Positions 1 to 7,015 of a DNA stretch of 7,040 bases are shown here, piece after piece. The stretch comes from Candidatus Gastranaerophilales bacterium (lineage in GTDB: Bacteria; Cyanobacteriota; Vampirovibrionia; Gastranaerophilales; Gastranaerophilaceae): the NCBI GenBank assembly GCA_021205645.1, contig JAJPXE010000253.1:1-7040 (forward strand). The letters are read 5' to 3'. The notes below the pieces were generated by a model that did not search any database, was not told where the DNA came from, and saw only the letters and a list, made by a program, of their open reading frames with translations. Position 1 is the stretch's first letter; the number at the start of each line of letters is the position of its first letter. The translations under genes and the position numbers were made by a program.

Positions 1-1046
1 GTATCAAGTTTATTATCATTGCTTTGCATCTTTTTAACCCATTCATTATAGATTTTATTAATATCTTCGGGGCTAAAACGAATACTTTCGCCGGTTCCGT
101 CTTTAATTCTCAAATTTTTCAGCTTCATTAACATCAAAAATGAAACATTTTCGAAACAATCTGCTCTTGAAACGTTACGTTCCGGCAGCAATTTACATTT
201 GCTGATAATTCTGTTATTGAAACGTGGGATTTTTTGTCCTAAGACACCCTGCCAATCATTTTCCGTCCCCATATATTGCCTGAATTCTTTTTGGAGATAA
301 GAGGCATAGGCTGACCTGTATTCGCCGTACAAAAAGTATTCTGCATCATATTTATTCAATTCCGGAATTTGGGATTGGGCATTGAGCCACAGCACTATCA
401 ATTCACGTTCAACAAGACTGCGGGGTGCAACGTATTCTGTTGTACGAACTTTATTGCTGTTATCAAGCGGAATACTTCTTCTGAATTTGTCTGGATATTT
501 TTCCGACCATAAACCCAAACGAAGTGCATCATAATAGCAAGGATAACGATATTTTTCATCTGATATCAGTTCAACTCCGTTAGATTGCGTGTAGTTTTTT
601 GTTCTTTCTTCATTTTCTCTGTCATCATCATTTTGTGAAGATTTCCACGGAATATTCACATCATAGCCTCTGCGTTGGATTGCATTTCGCAGTGCTTTAT
701 ATATCTGCCATTGTTCAAGCTTTATATTTTGCACAAGTGCAGCTCGCAGCAGGCACGATGTATATATAACATCTTCTCCTGTGGATGGGAACTCTTTTTT
801 TATGTGCATGTCATCTTTGTCTAAAAGTTCCAGACCGCAGTCAAGCCATAAATCATCGAAAAATTTTTCTCTTGCTATATGAGCATTAAGAGTTTTATTA
901 ATTCTCCGTCTGCCGCGAATATCATCATATGAAGCGTGTTCTTTTTCTATTAAAACTGAATTAGCCTCCTTCAAATCATGTCCTTCTCTGACACAATAGC
1001 CTATGCTTGCTTTACCCATATCAAAAGCAAAAATTTTCTTTTTCAT
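1..1046 (-). CDS. cas9: CRISPR-associated endonuclease Cas9, N-terminal part (3' end beyond window edge)
   Basis: The frame reads open from an ATG at 1046-1044 to the left edge: 348 codons, no stop, plus two bases of the next codon. Seen in order: residues 2-19 form a RuvC-I strand, KKIFAFDMGKASIGYCV, with Asp9 at the position of the catalytic RuvC Asp; residues 44-61 are an arginine-rich bridge helix beginning RGRRRINKT; residues 91-128 end in AIQRRGY, matching the Cas9 (K/Q)RRG(Y/F) motif; later recognition-lobe-like segments are VAPRSLVERELIVLW (about 227-241), GQKIPRFNNRI (about 290-300) and LKNLRI (about 329-334). Cas9 is an RNA-guided DNA nuclease of type II CRISPR immunity, cutting one strand with HNH and the other with RuvC. 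HNH and RuvC-II/III are not in the window, so activity and subtype are unknown. The start is supported by GAGGG 8 nt upstream, and the next Met (10) lies inside RuvC-I. IscB is less likely because there is no PLMP-type N-terminal domain and the recognition region is long. No frameshift is seen. Confidence 0.87.
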   Translation of the reverse strand, partial: MKKKIFAFDMGKASIGYCVREGHDLKEANSVLIEKEHASYDDIRGRRRINKTLNAHIAREKFFDDLWLDCGLELLDKDDMHIKKEFPSTGEDVIYTSCLLRAALVQNIKLEQWQIYKALRNAIQRRGYDVNIPWKSSQNDDDRENEERTKNYTQSNGVELISDEKYRYPCYYDALRLGLWSEKYPDKFRRSIPLDNSNKVRTTEYVAPRSLVERELIVLWLNAQSQIPELNKYDAEYFLYGEYRSAYASYLQKEFRQYMGTENDWQGVLGQKIPRFNNRIISKCKLLPERNVSRADCFENVSFLMLMKLKNLRIKDGTGESIRFSPEDINKIYNEWVKKMQSNDNKLD

Positions 1047-1054
1047 ACCTTAAT

Positions 1055-1059
1055 CCCTC
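1055..1059 (-). promoter_or_regulatory. Ribosome binding site of cas9
   Basis: On the minus strand GAGGG ends 8 nt before the ATG at 1046. It is a good Shine-Dalgarno match at normal spacing, and it fixes the cas9 start just before the RuvC-I strand. Confidence 0.7.
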
Positions 1060-1075
1060 ATCTTAATCTGTGTGC

Positions 1076-1104
1076 ATTTTAACATATTTGCTATCAGATA
1101 ACAA
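1076..1104 (-). promoter_or_regulatory. Putative sigma70-type promoter of cas9
   Basis: On the minus strand TTGTTA (1104-1099, 4 of 6 matches to TTGACA) is followed after exactly 17 nt by TAAAAT (1081-1076, 5 of 6 matches to TATAAT). A TG dinucleotide one base before the -10 box gives an extended -10. Transcription would start near 1069, leaving a leader of about 22 nt that holds the GAGGG site. This is predicted from sequence only. Confidence 0.5.
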
Positions 1105-1159
1105 GCATAAAAGAATGTGTCCAAAAGTAAGTAAAAAGTGTTAAAAATAGTTAAATATT

Positions 1160-1188
1160 TTGACATGCCGGAGTTTTTGATGTGTAAT
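1160..1188 (+). promoter_or_regulatory. Putative sigma70-type promoter of the smc-scpA-scpB operon
   Basis: A perfect TTGACA (1160-1165) is followed after a 17-nt spacer by TGTAAT (1183-1188, 5 of 6 matches to TATAAT). The upstream stretch 1120-1159 is AT-rich and could act as an UP element. The predicted start near 1195 leaves a leader of about 20 nt before the smc ATG at 1217. Nearby purine runs (GGG at 1208-1210, AGGA at 1212-1215) are poorly spaced for a Shine-Dalgarno site, so smc initiation looks weak or leader-dependent. Confidence 0.6.
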
Positions 1189-1216
1189 AATAAGATAAGT
1201 ATAGTTTGGGTAGGAT

Positions 1217-4200
1217 ATGTACATAAAACAAATAGACATCGACAATTTTAAGTCGTTTGCCGCAAAAATAGAAATACCTTTAATGAAAGGTTTCACAACT
1301 ATCTCGGGTCCGAACGGTTCGGGCAAAAGCAATATAATAGATAGTGTACTTTTTGCACTCGGATTATCTACCTCAAGAACCCTGCGTGCTGAACGTTTAG
1401 CCGATTTTATCTCAACCTACACCAAACGTAATGAGGCTGTCGTAAAAGTTATATTTGCCGAAGCTGAGGACGGCAAAGAATTCAGCGTTGCAAGACGTAT
1501 AAAGAAAGCCTCGCAGGGTTATAACAGCATTTATTATCTTGACGATAAAACAGCAACTTTAGCCGATATCCACGCCAAACTTGAACAATATAATGTTACC
1601 CCGAACAGTTACAACGTTATGATGCAGGGCGATGTGACAAGTATTATAAGCTGCACGGAAAATGAACGACGGAAAATCATTGATGAAATAGCCGGTGTTG
1701 CCGATTTTGACAGACGTATTGCCACTGCAACCGAAAAGCTTGATACCGTAGAAGAAAGAGTCAAACACTCCAATATTACCCTTGCTGAAGTCGAAGCAAG
1801 GCTTGAACAGCTGAAAGAAGAAAAAGAAATTGCCCTAAAATACAGGAAACTAAAAGAAGAAAAAAACGGACTCGAAAGCCAAATTAATACGGTTAAGTTT
1901 TTTGATATAAAAACAAAACTGGAACAGGCTCATGAAAACATACTTGAATATACAAAAAAGAAAAAGCTTGAAGAAGTTAATGCAAATGACCTTGATGAAC
2001 GTATAAAAATTATTAACGAAAAATACGAAGAAATATGTGCAACGGTAAAAGAAAAAGGTGAGGCACATCAAATTGAAGTTCAAAAAAAAGCCGAAGAATG
2101 TAAAGGTGAAATATCAAGAAGAGAAAACTCAATCAATTTTGAAGAAAAACAAATTCAAGACAGAAAAAAGACTGTTGAAAACTCCAAAAACGGTATAGAA
2201 AACCATAATACAAAAATTGAAACAGCAAAACTCAATATCCAATCAAAAGAGACAGATATAAAAACCGCAGATGATGAACTGTCAAAACAGCGTGCGGAAA
2301 GAAAACGCATAACAGAGGATTTGACGGGACTTAATGAGAATGTTGACCGTCAGATGAAACACAGAGAAGACCTCAGAAAAGAACTTGATATCCTGAAAGA
2401 TAAAGAAACTGCGCTTATACAAAAGCAAATCCCGCTTGATACGGAATTAAAAAATATCAACACCAAACTTACGGAAGCAAAAAAGAGTCTTGAAGATTAT
2501 AATAAATTAAAAGTTGAATTTGAGGACAAAAAAGATTCGTTGGAGCTGCAAATTGAACAGTTAACAACAGAACAAAACGACTGCAAAATCGTTCAGAAAA
2601 ATATAATGCACGATTTAGACAAAATTTCGAACGAGATAACCGACCTTGAGTTTAATATAAGTGCTGCAAGAAAGCAGCTGTATAAGCTAGAAGCAAGCAG
2701 GCAGGCAAGTGAGGTTTCAAGCGGAAACCGGGCAATTCAAACAATAGAAAATGCTCATATTGAGGGTGTTCATGCTCCGTTATTCAAACTCGGGAATGTT
2801 GATAAGGAATATTCGACCGCACTGGAAGCTGCTGTCGGCGGGAGAATGTCGCATATTGTCGTTGATGATCCGGATGTTGCAACAACCGTATTTGAGATTG
2901 TCCGTTCTGCGGGCGCGGGACGTGTTACCTGTATTCCTCTTAACAAAATAGCTCAAGCACCGTCAAGTCTGAACCTGCCTAAAGAAAAAGGTGTTATTGA
3001 TTATGCCGTAAATCTTATTGACTTTGATGATATATATCTTGATGCATTCTATTATGCAGCCGGCGGAACAATTGTTGTGGAAAATGATGCCGTTGCAAAA
3101 AAACTAATCCGCAAATACAGAATGGTCACACTTGATGGAACATTGTATGAAAAAACAGGTGCAATGTCCGGAGGGGGCAAAGTTTCATCAGGGTTAAAGT
3201 TCTCTGTTAATGACGATGATGAACTCGAAAAATACAAAAAACGGCTTTCTGATATGGAAACAAAATATAAGAATGCAAAAAATAAAAAATCCGAGTTGGA
3301 GCAAAAACGTGAGAAGAACAGAACAGACTACTCAAACGCAATGACCGAGCTTAATAAAGCAAATATTGAGCTGAATACCCTGATAAGGACATTTGATTCC
3401 TCTCAAAATGTATATGTGCAAAACCAGGAGTTTGTTAAACTCTCACAGCCTGAAACAGAAAGAATAACATCTGAGCTGGATAAACTTGAAGAAAACCACA
3501 TCAAACTTCTTGATGAAATGGGGGGCATCAAATCTAAAATTGACGAAATTGAGCAATTACTTGACGACGGCAGTCTTAAAAAGCTCAAAGAAATGACAGC
3601 AGGCATTGAAGCCGAAATTGAACGGCTTGAAACAAACAAACGCAATTATGAAAATGAGATAAAGTCGTTCAATATGGAAATCACTTTCCACAATAATGCA
3701 ATTGAAAATAATAAAGAAACTATCCGCAACAGCGAGCTTGCAATAACAGAAAGCGAGAAAAATAAGCGGATTTTTGAAGAAGATATTAAAAAATTAAAAG
3801 TTCAGCTTGAAGAATATGAAACCCAAATTGCAGAAATTAAGGAAAAACTGGGAGATTTACTCAAAGAGCGTGATGGAATAAATGAGCAGCTGGTTGATTT
3901 AAGAACCAAGAAGAGTGTTAAAACCTCTGAATTAGAAAAGATATCGGAGCAGATAGAGTCGTTCAAAGCCAGAAGGCGGGAGATAGAACCCGAGCTTGAA
4001 ACTGCAAGAAAAGATTTGGAAGATGCGGGGATTGAGATTTCAAAGCTGCTGCCTGTTGAGATGTCCATTGATGAATTGAATGCAAAAATACAGAAATTAT
4101 CAAAGCGTATGGACGATTTAGGTGCCGTCAATATGCTTGCAGTAGAGGAGTTTGAAACTGTTTCCGAAAGAGAAAAGGAATTAAAAGGAAAAATCGAAAC

Positions 4201-4711
4201 ACTGACAAGAGAGCGGCTTGAGATTTTAGACAGAATGCACGGATATGAGCAGTTGAAAAAAGATGCATTTATGACGACATATAGCAATATAAATGCAAAT
4301 TTTAAAGAGGTATATCATCAATTATCAGACGGAGAGGGGACGTTAATATTACAAGACGAAGTCAATCCGTTTGCGGGTGGTCTTAATATAGAGGCACAGC
4401 CGAGGGATAAAAAGAAACAGCGATTAGCGGGTTTGTCCGGAGGAGAGAAATCGTTAGCGGCACTGGCATTTGTCTTTGCAATCCAGAGATACATGCCGGC
4501 TCCGTTTTACGCATTAGACGAAGTCGACCAGAGTTTAGATACTATCAACGTTGAAAAACTGGCAAGTATTGTCCAGACACAATCACTGGATACGCAATTT
4601 ATAGTTGTAAGCCACAGGAAACCGATGATAGAATCGGCAAACCGGACAATCGGTGTCACACAGCAGGAAAAAGGAAAGTCAAAGGTAACTGGCGTTAAGC
4701 TTAGAGATTAA
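1217..4711 (+). CDS. smc: Chromosome segregation protein SMC (condensin ATPase)
   Basis: Full-length SMC of 1164 residues, the usual size for bacterial SMC. Visible parts: Walker A GPNGSGKS (31-38); Q-loop with Gln137 in QGDVT; long charged coiled coil (about 165-500); hinge from about 517 to 655, ending in the Gly-rich SGGG; return coiled coil (about 660-1040); ABC signature LSGGEKS (1073-1079); Walker B YALDEVD with Asp1101 and the catalytic Glu1102; D-loop to 1108; switch His1133 in VSHRKPM. All residues needed for ATP binding and hydrolysis are present. SMC dimerises through the hinge and, with ScpA and ScpB, forms a ring that extrudes or entraps DNA to compact and segregate chromosomes. 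The start is right because MYIKQIDIDNFKSF forms the first head strand. The head and Q-loop wording resembles cyanobacterial SMC. It is the first gene of the operon, 15 bp before scpA. Confidence 0.97.
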   Translation: MYIKQIDIDNFKSFAAKIEIPLMKGFTTISGPNGSGKSNIIDSVLFALGLSTSRTLRAERLADFISTYTKRNEAVVKVIFAEAEDGKEFSVARRIKKASQGYNSIYYLDDKTATLADIHAKLEQYNVTPNSYNVMMQGDVTSIISCTENERRKIIDEIAGVADFDRRIATATEKLDTVEERVKHSNITLAEVEARLEQLKEEKEIALKYRKLKEEKNGLESQINTVKFFDIKTKLEQAHENILEYTKKKKLEEVNANDLDERIKIINEKYEEICATVKEKGEAHQIEVQKKAEECKGEISRRENSINFEEKQIQDRKKTVENSKNGIENHNTKIETAKLNIQSKETDIKTADDELSKQRAERKRITEDLTGLNENVDRQMKHREDLRKELDILKDKETALIQKQIPLDTELKNINTKLTEAKKSLEDYNKLKVEFEDKKDSLELQIEQLTTEQNDCKIVQKNIMHDLDKISNEITDLEFNISAARKQLYKLEASRQASEVSSGNRAIQTIENAHIEGVHAPLFKLGNVDKEYSTALEAAVGGRMSHIVVDDPDVATTVFEIVRSAGAGRVTCIPLNKIAQAPSSLNLPKEKGVIDYAVNLIDFDDIYLDAFYYAAGGTIVVENDAVAKKLIRKYRMVTLDGTLYEKTGAMSGGGKVSSGLKFSVNDDDELEKYKKRLSDMETKYKNAKNKKSELEQKREKNRTDYSNAMTELNKANIELNTLIRTFDSSQNVYVQNQEFVKLSQPETERITSELDKLEENHIKLLDEMGGIKSKIDEIEQLLDDGSLKKLKEMTAGIEAEIERLETNKRNYENEIKSFNMEITFHNNAIENNKETIRNSELAITESEKNKRIFEEDIKKLKVQLEEYETQIAEIKEKLGDLLKERDGINEQLVDLRTKKSVKTSELEKISEQIESFKARRREIEPELETARKDLEDAGIEISKLLPVEMSIDELNAKIQKLSKRMDDLGAVNMLAVEEFETVSEREKELKGKIETLTRERLEILDRMHGYEQLKKDAFMTTYSNINANFKEVYHQLSDGEGTLILQDEVNPFAGGLNIEAQPRDKKKQRLAGLSGGEKSLAALAFVFAIQRYMPAPFYALDEVDQSLDTINVEKLASIVQTQSLDTQFIVVSHRKPMIESANRTIGVTQQEKGKSKVTGVKLRD

Positions 4712-4726
4712 TCAGGGATAGGATAA

Positions 4727-5623
4727 ATGTCATTAAATTATTTAGATTACAAAAACATTCAAAAAAACGACAGAGGTGAATATGACGGGATAGAAATCCT
4801 TGTTGCAATGGCAAAACAAGGAAAGATTGACCCGTGGAACATTGATATAGTTGACGTAGCGGATAAATATTCCGTTCAGGTATTCCAAACAAAGGCTCAA
4901 AATTTGAGATGTACAAGCAGAGTTCTTTTATTTGCGGCTATTTTGCTTAAAATGAAATCTGATATTCTTGAGGGGATTGAAATCAACGATTTGGTTCCTG
5001 ATGCTCAAAATGTAGAATTTGATGATACAGATAGTTCCATGTATGAATATGAAGATTATGTTCCGACGAATAATGTCATTTCATTTGATGAAGTTTTGCA
5101 GAGAAGAACCAGTGTAAGATTGAACAGAAACAGGGTTGTAACCCTGAGAGATTTAATCCGTCAGCTGGAGTTTTATGCACAGCTTGACAAAAAAGCCTCG
5201 ATAAAAAATGCTCACGAGCGTGCAAAAAGAAGGGTGAGAAATTATTCAAATCTTTCTGCTGATGATATCATAAATCTTGCACATGATGAATACATCAAAA
5301 AAGGTGTTGAGAGGCTGAAAGCAAACCTTACGGAAATTTTAGACCGTCAGGACAAAATAGAGTTGAACGAGTTGATTTTGCTTGGAATGGACAAAATCAC
5401 GGCTTATTTATCATTATTGTTTTTGGCGGCAGAGGGTGAGTATGATCTGGTTCAGGATGAATTTTATTCCGATTTATACGTTGTTAAATATGAAAAGCCA
5501 ACAGGTGAAGAAGCCGCAATAAATAATGCAATTGTACAGGATGTGTTGAATGATGATGTCCACAGTGTTGTTGACAGTGTTTCTGCCGCTCATAACAACG
5601 CTGTTGCGGAGGAACAGAGGTAA
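4727..5623 (+). CDS. scpA: Segregation and condensation protein A (kleisin ScpA)
   Basis: ScpA is the kleisin subunit of bacterial condensin: its N-terminal domain binds the SMC neck and its C-terminal winged helix binds the other SMC head, with a ScpB dimer held in between. Seen here: an N-terminal domain with the family pattern GIEILVAMAKQGKIDPWNID (21-40), the helix with AAILLKMKSDIL (70-81), an acidic linker (about 95-112), a cyanobacteria-like VVTLRDLIRQLE segment (137-148), and a C-terminal winged-helix region (about 212-255) containing AYLSLLFLAAEGEYDLVQDE. At 298 residues it is longer than the common ~250, owing to the acidic linker and a non-conserved tail after about 258. AGGG (4714-4717) and AGGA (4720-4723) precede the ATG. 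The last base of its stop codon is the first base of scpB. Identification is by motifs and operon position. Confidence 0.93.
   Translation: MSLNYLDYKNIQKNDRGEYDGIEILVAMAKQGKIDPWNIDIVDVADKYSVQVFQTKAQNLRCTSRVLLFAAILLKMKSDILEGIEINDLVPDAQNVEFDDTDSSMYEYEDYVPTNNVISFDEVLQRRTSVRLNRNRVVTLRDLIRQLEFYAQLDKKASIKNAHERAKRRVRNYSNLSADDIINLAHDEYIKKGVERLKANLTEILDRQDKIELNELILLGMDKITAYLSLLFLAAEGEYDLVQDEFYSDLYVVKYEKPTGEEAAINNAIVQDVLNDDVHSVVDSVSAAHNNAVAEEQR
5608..5613 (+). promoter_or_regulatory. Ribosome binding site of scpB inside scpA
   Basis: GGAGGA lies in the last codons of scpA, 9 nt before the scpB ATG at 5623. With the TAATG stop/start overlap it suggests translational coupling of the two subunits, which act in a fixed complex. 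Confidence 0.7.
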
Positions 5624-6141
5624 TGGAAAGTTTAAAATCCAGAATTGAAGCGGTATTATTCACAACAGCGAGAGTGCTTCAGATAAAAGATATAGCGGAA
5701 ATCTTAGAAGAAAATGATGAAAATGCTGTTGAGGAAGCAATGCTTGATTTGATTATGGATTATTCTTCCCGTGACAGTGCTTTAGAAATTGATGATGAAA
5801 ACGGATATATTTTACAGGTAAAAACCGAGCACATGGATATTGTAGAAAAGCTTTGTCCTGTAGAGCTTTCAAAGCCGGTACTTAAGACACTCACGGTAAT
5901 TGCTCTTAAAGAGCCTATCCGTCAGGCGGAATTAAAGGTTTACCGCTCTAACGCTTATGAGCATATACAAGAACTTGTAGAAAAAGGTCTGGTTGCTAAA
6001 ACACGGGATAAGAACGGACGTTCGTTCAATGTCAGTACGACCCCTAAATTTGCGGAATATTTTAAGCTCAAAGGCGATTTACGTTCTCTGATGAAACAGG
6101 ATCTTGAAGATCTGTTAAAAAACTCTACCACTGATGATTAG
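5623..6141 (+). CDS. scpB: Segregation and condensation protein B (ScpB)
   Basis: ScpB is a tandem winged-helix protein that dimerises and binds the middle of ScpA, regulating the SMC ATPase. Residues 4-75 form the first winged helix (KSRIEAVLFTTARVLQIKDI, a variant of the family's IEA.LF....PL opening). Residues 84-150 form the second, with LKTLTVIALKEPIRQAEL (87-104) matching the family's ETLAIIAY.QPI.R.EI pattern and VSTTPKFAEYFKL (137-149) matching the closing TT..FLEYFGL pattern. At 172 residues it is slightly shorter than typical ScpB (about 180-200), with a short acidic tail. It is the last gene of the operon. It ends 7 bp from the converging metalloprotease gene, and no clear terminator hairpin follows, so transcripts from the two strands probably overlap. 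Confidence 0.93.
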   Translation: MESLKSRIEAVLFTTARVLQIKDIAEILEENDENAVEEAMLDLIMDYSSRDSALEIDDENGYILQVKTEHMDIVEKLCPVELSKPVLKTLTVIALKEPIRQAELKVYRSNAYEHIQELVEKGLVAKTRDKNGRSFNVSTTPKFAEYFKLKGDLRSLMKQDLEDLLKNSTTDD

Positions 6142-6148
6142 CACCGGT

Positions 6149-6955
6149 TTATTGGTTATTCTCTCTGTGCTTATCCACGAAAAATCTGTGCATATTTTTT
6201 GATAACCCGACATTTTGTATCATAAGATTATATTTTTTAATCTCTGCAAGATTAGAAGCTTCGTCAAGCAAATTTCGCTGATTGTTTCGGTGTTGGACAG
6301 GCTTGGCAGATTTTTTCGTTTCTTTGGGCTGCTCATTATATAATTTTTCTTCCAATTTTCTTATGACCATGTCAATATCATTCTCTGTCATAATAGAATA
6401 TTTAGCGGCAATCTGTTGAACCGGTGTTGCAACAGGCAAGCTGTACAGGCATTGGACAGAATAGATATCATTCTCGGATAATTCAACGACTCCGTATTTG
6501 TGCGGAGAATACATAATATCAGTATTATAAGGGCTATGTCCTAAACCAAGTGCGTGACCTAATTCGTGCAAAATGGTATGAAACACTTCGGATTTTGAAT
6601 TATATTCCTGATGAATTTTACCGTCTGTCAGTCCGATAGAAACCTCCGCTCCGTATAATCTCTGCAAATTATCGTAATTATACTGGCAATGCCCCAGAGC
6701 TTTTCTGTCTACACGTTTCCAGTCGATATTGATTTGCGAGCTCAGTAAATTATCAACAATATTGAACGAAATAAGCCCTTCACCTGCGGTTTCCCATGTT
6801 TCCAGAGCCGTGAGGACAAGTTTTCTGTACTCTAAATCTTCTCCCTGTTTTGAATAAAACTTCATCGGTGCGATGAACACCTGTATCGGCATTTTCTGCC
6901 ACCGCAACAAATAACCATTTCTTACACTCTGATTTAAATATGATCTTATTTCCAT
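6149..6955 (-). CDS. Matrixin-like zinc metalloprotease (metzincin, M10-type)
   Basis: I start this protein at the ATG at 6955, giving 268 residues. A GTG 63 bases upstream (7018) is open in the same frame but would place its first codons in a terminator hairpin, so I reject it. The zinc motif HELGHALGLGH (130-140) supplies His130, catalytic Glu131, His134 and His140, followed by the Met-turn at Met148 in DIMYSPH. The N-terminal part has RWQKMPIQVFI (18-28) and a W-containing helix (about 44-56), both usual in matrixins. The catalytic domain ends near LSENDIYSVQCLY (159-171). A charged tail of about 95 residues, rich in Lys, Asn and Gln, matches nothing I recognise. Metzincins cleave peptide bonds and are normally secreted, but no signal peptide, prodomain or cysteine switch is visible here, so location and substrate are unknown. 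Upstream ribosome binding is weak. It is probably a single-gene unit. Confidence 0.85.
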   Translation of the reverse strand: MEIRSYLNQSVRNGYLLRWQKMPIQVFIAPMKFYSKQGEDLEYRKLVLTALETWETAGEGLISFNIVDNLLSSQINIDWKRVDRKALGHCQYNYDNLQRLYGAEVSIGLTDGKIHQEYNSKSEVFHTILHELGHALGLGHSPYNTDIMYSPHKYGVVELSENDIYSVQCLYSLPVATPVQQIAAKYSIMTENDIDMVIRKLEEKLYNEQPKETKKSAKPVQHRNNQRNLLDEASNLAEIKKYNLMIQNVGLSKNMHRFFVDKHRENNQ

Positions 6956-6980
6956 AATCAATATTCTATAATAAAAAGGT

Positions 6981-7015
6981 AAAACAAAAAAGCGGCTGAT
7001 ATTCATATCAGCCGC
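6981..7015 (-). terminator. Rho-independent terminator of a minus-strand gene beyond the right edge
   Basis: Positions 6992-7002 and 7005-7015 form a perfect 11-bp inverted repeat (GCGGCTGATAT) with a 2-nt centre. On the minus strand the stem is followed directly by TTTTTTGTTTT (6991-6981), the classic hairpin plus U-tract. On the plus strand no T-run follows, so it acts only on minus-strand transcripts, coming from a gene to the right of the window. It also separates that gene from the metalloprotease gene at 6955. Confidence 0.85.

Noticed and set aside
1..1046. IscB or another transposon-linked RuvC protein instead of Cas9
   Set aside because: The RuvC-I strand starts at residue 2 with no preceding PLMP-like domain. 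The bridge helix is followed by more than 280 residues of recognition-lobe-like sequence, which fits Cas9 better.
1047..1216. Possible tracrRNA or CRISPR repeat beside cas9
   Set aside because: No repeated unit, no hairpin followed by a T-run and no spare room between the two promoters were found. The repeat sequence is not in the window, so an anti-repeat cannot be tested.
1141..1332. Minus-strand 63-residue open frame overlapping the smc start
   Set aside because: It lies across the smc promoter and the Walker A coding region and has no family features, so it is a shadow of smc.
2751..2951. Plus-strand 66-residue open frame inside the smc hinge
   Set aside because: It is out of frame within a clearly conserved hinge domain and has no ribosome site of note.
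3802..4287. Minus-strand 161-residue Ser/Phe-rich open frame inside smc
   Set aside because: It is the antisense of Glu/Lys/Leu-rich coiled-coil codons, which commonly leaves long Ser/Phe-rich reverse frames. The shorter reverse frames at 1559-1768, 1850-2083, 3052-3237 and 3403-3645 are the same effect.
4701..4916. Minus-strand 71-residue open frame over the smc-scpA junction
   Set aside because: It overlaps the conserved N-terminus of scpA and has no recognisable features.
6100..6112. Inverted repeat GATCTTGAAGATC near the end of scpB as a terminator
   Set aside because: It is a short 6-bp stem inside coding sequence, followed on the plus strand by A-rich rather than T-rich sequence. On the minus strand the T-run precedes it.
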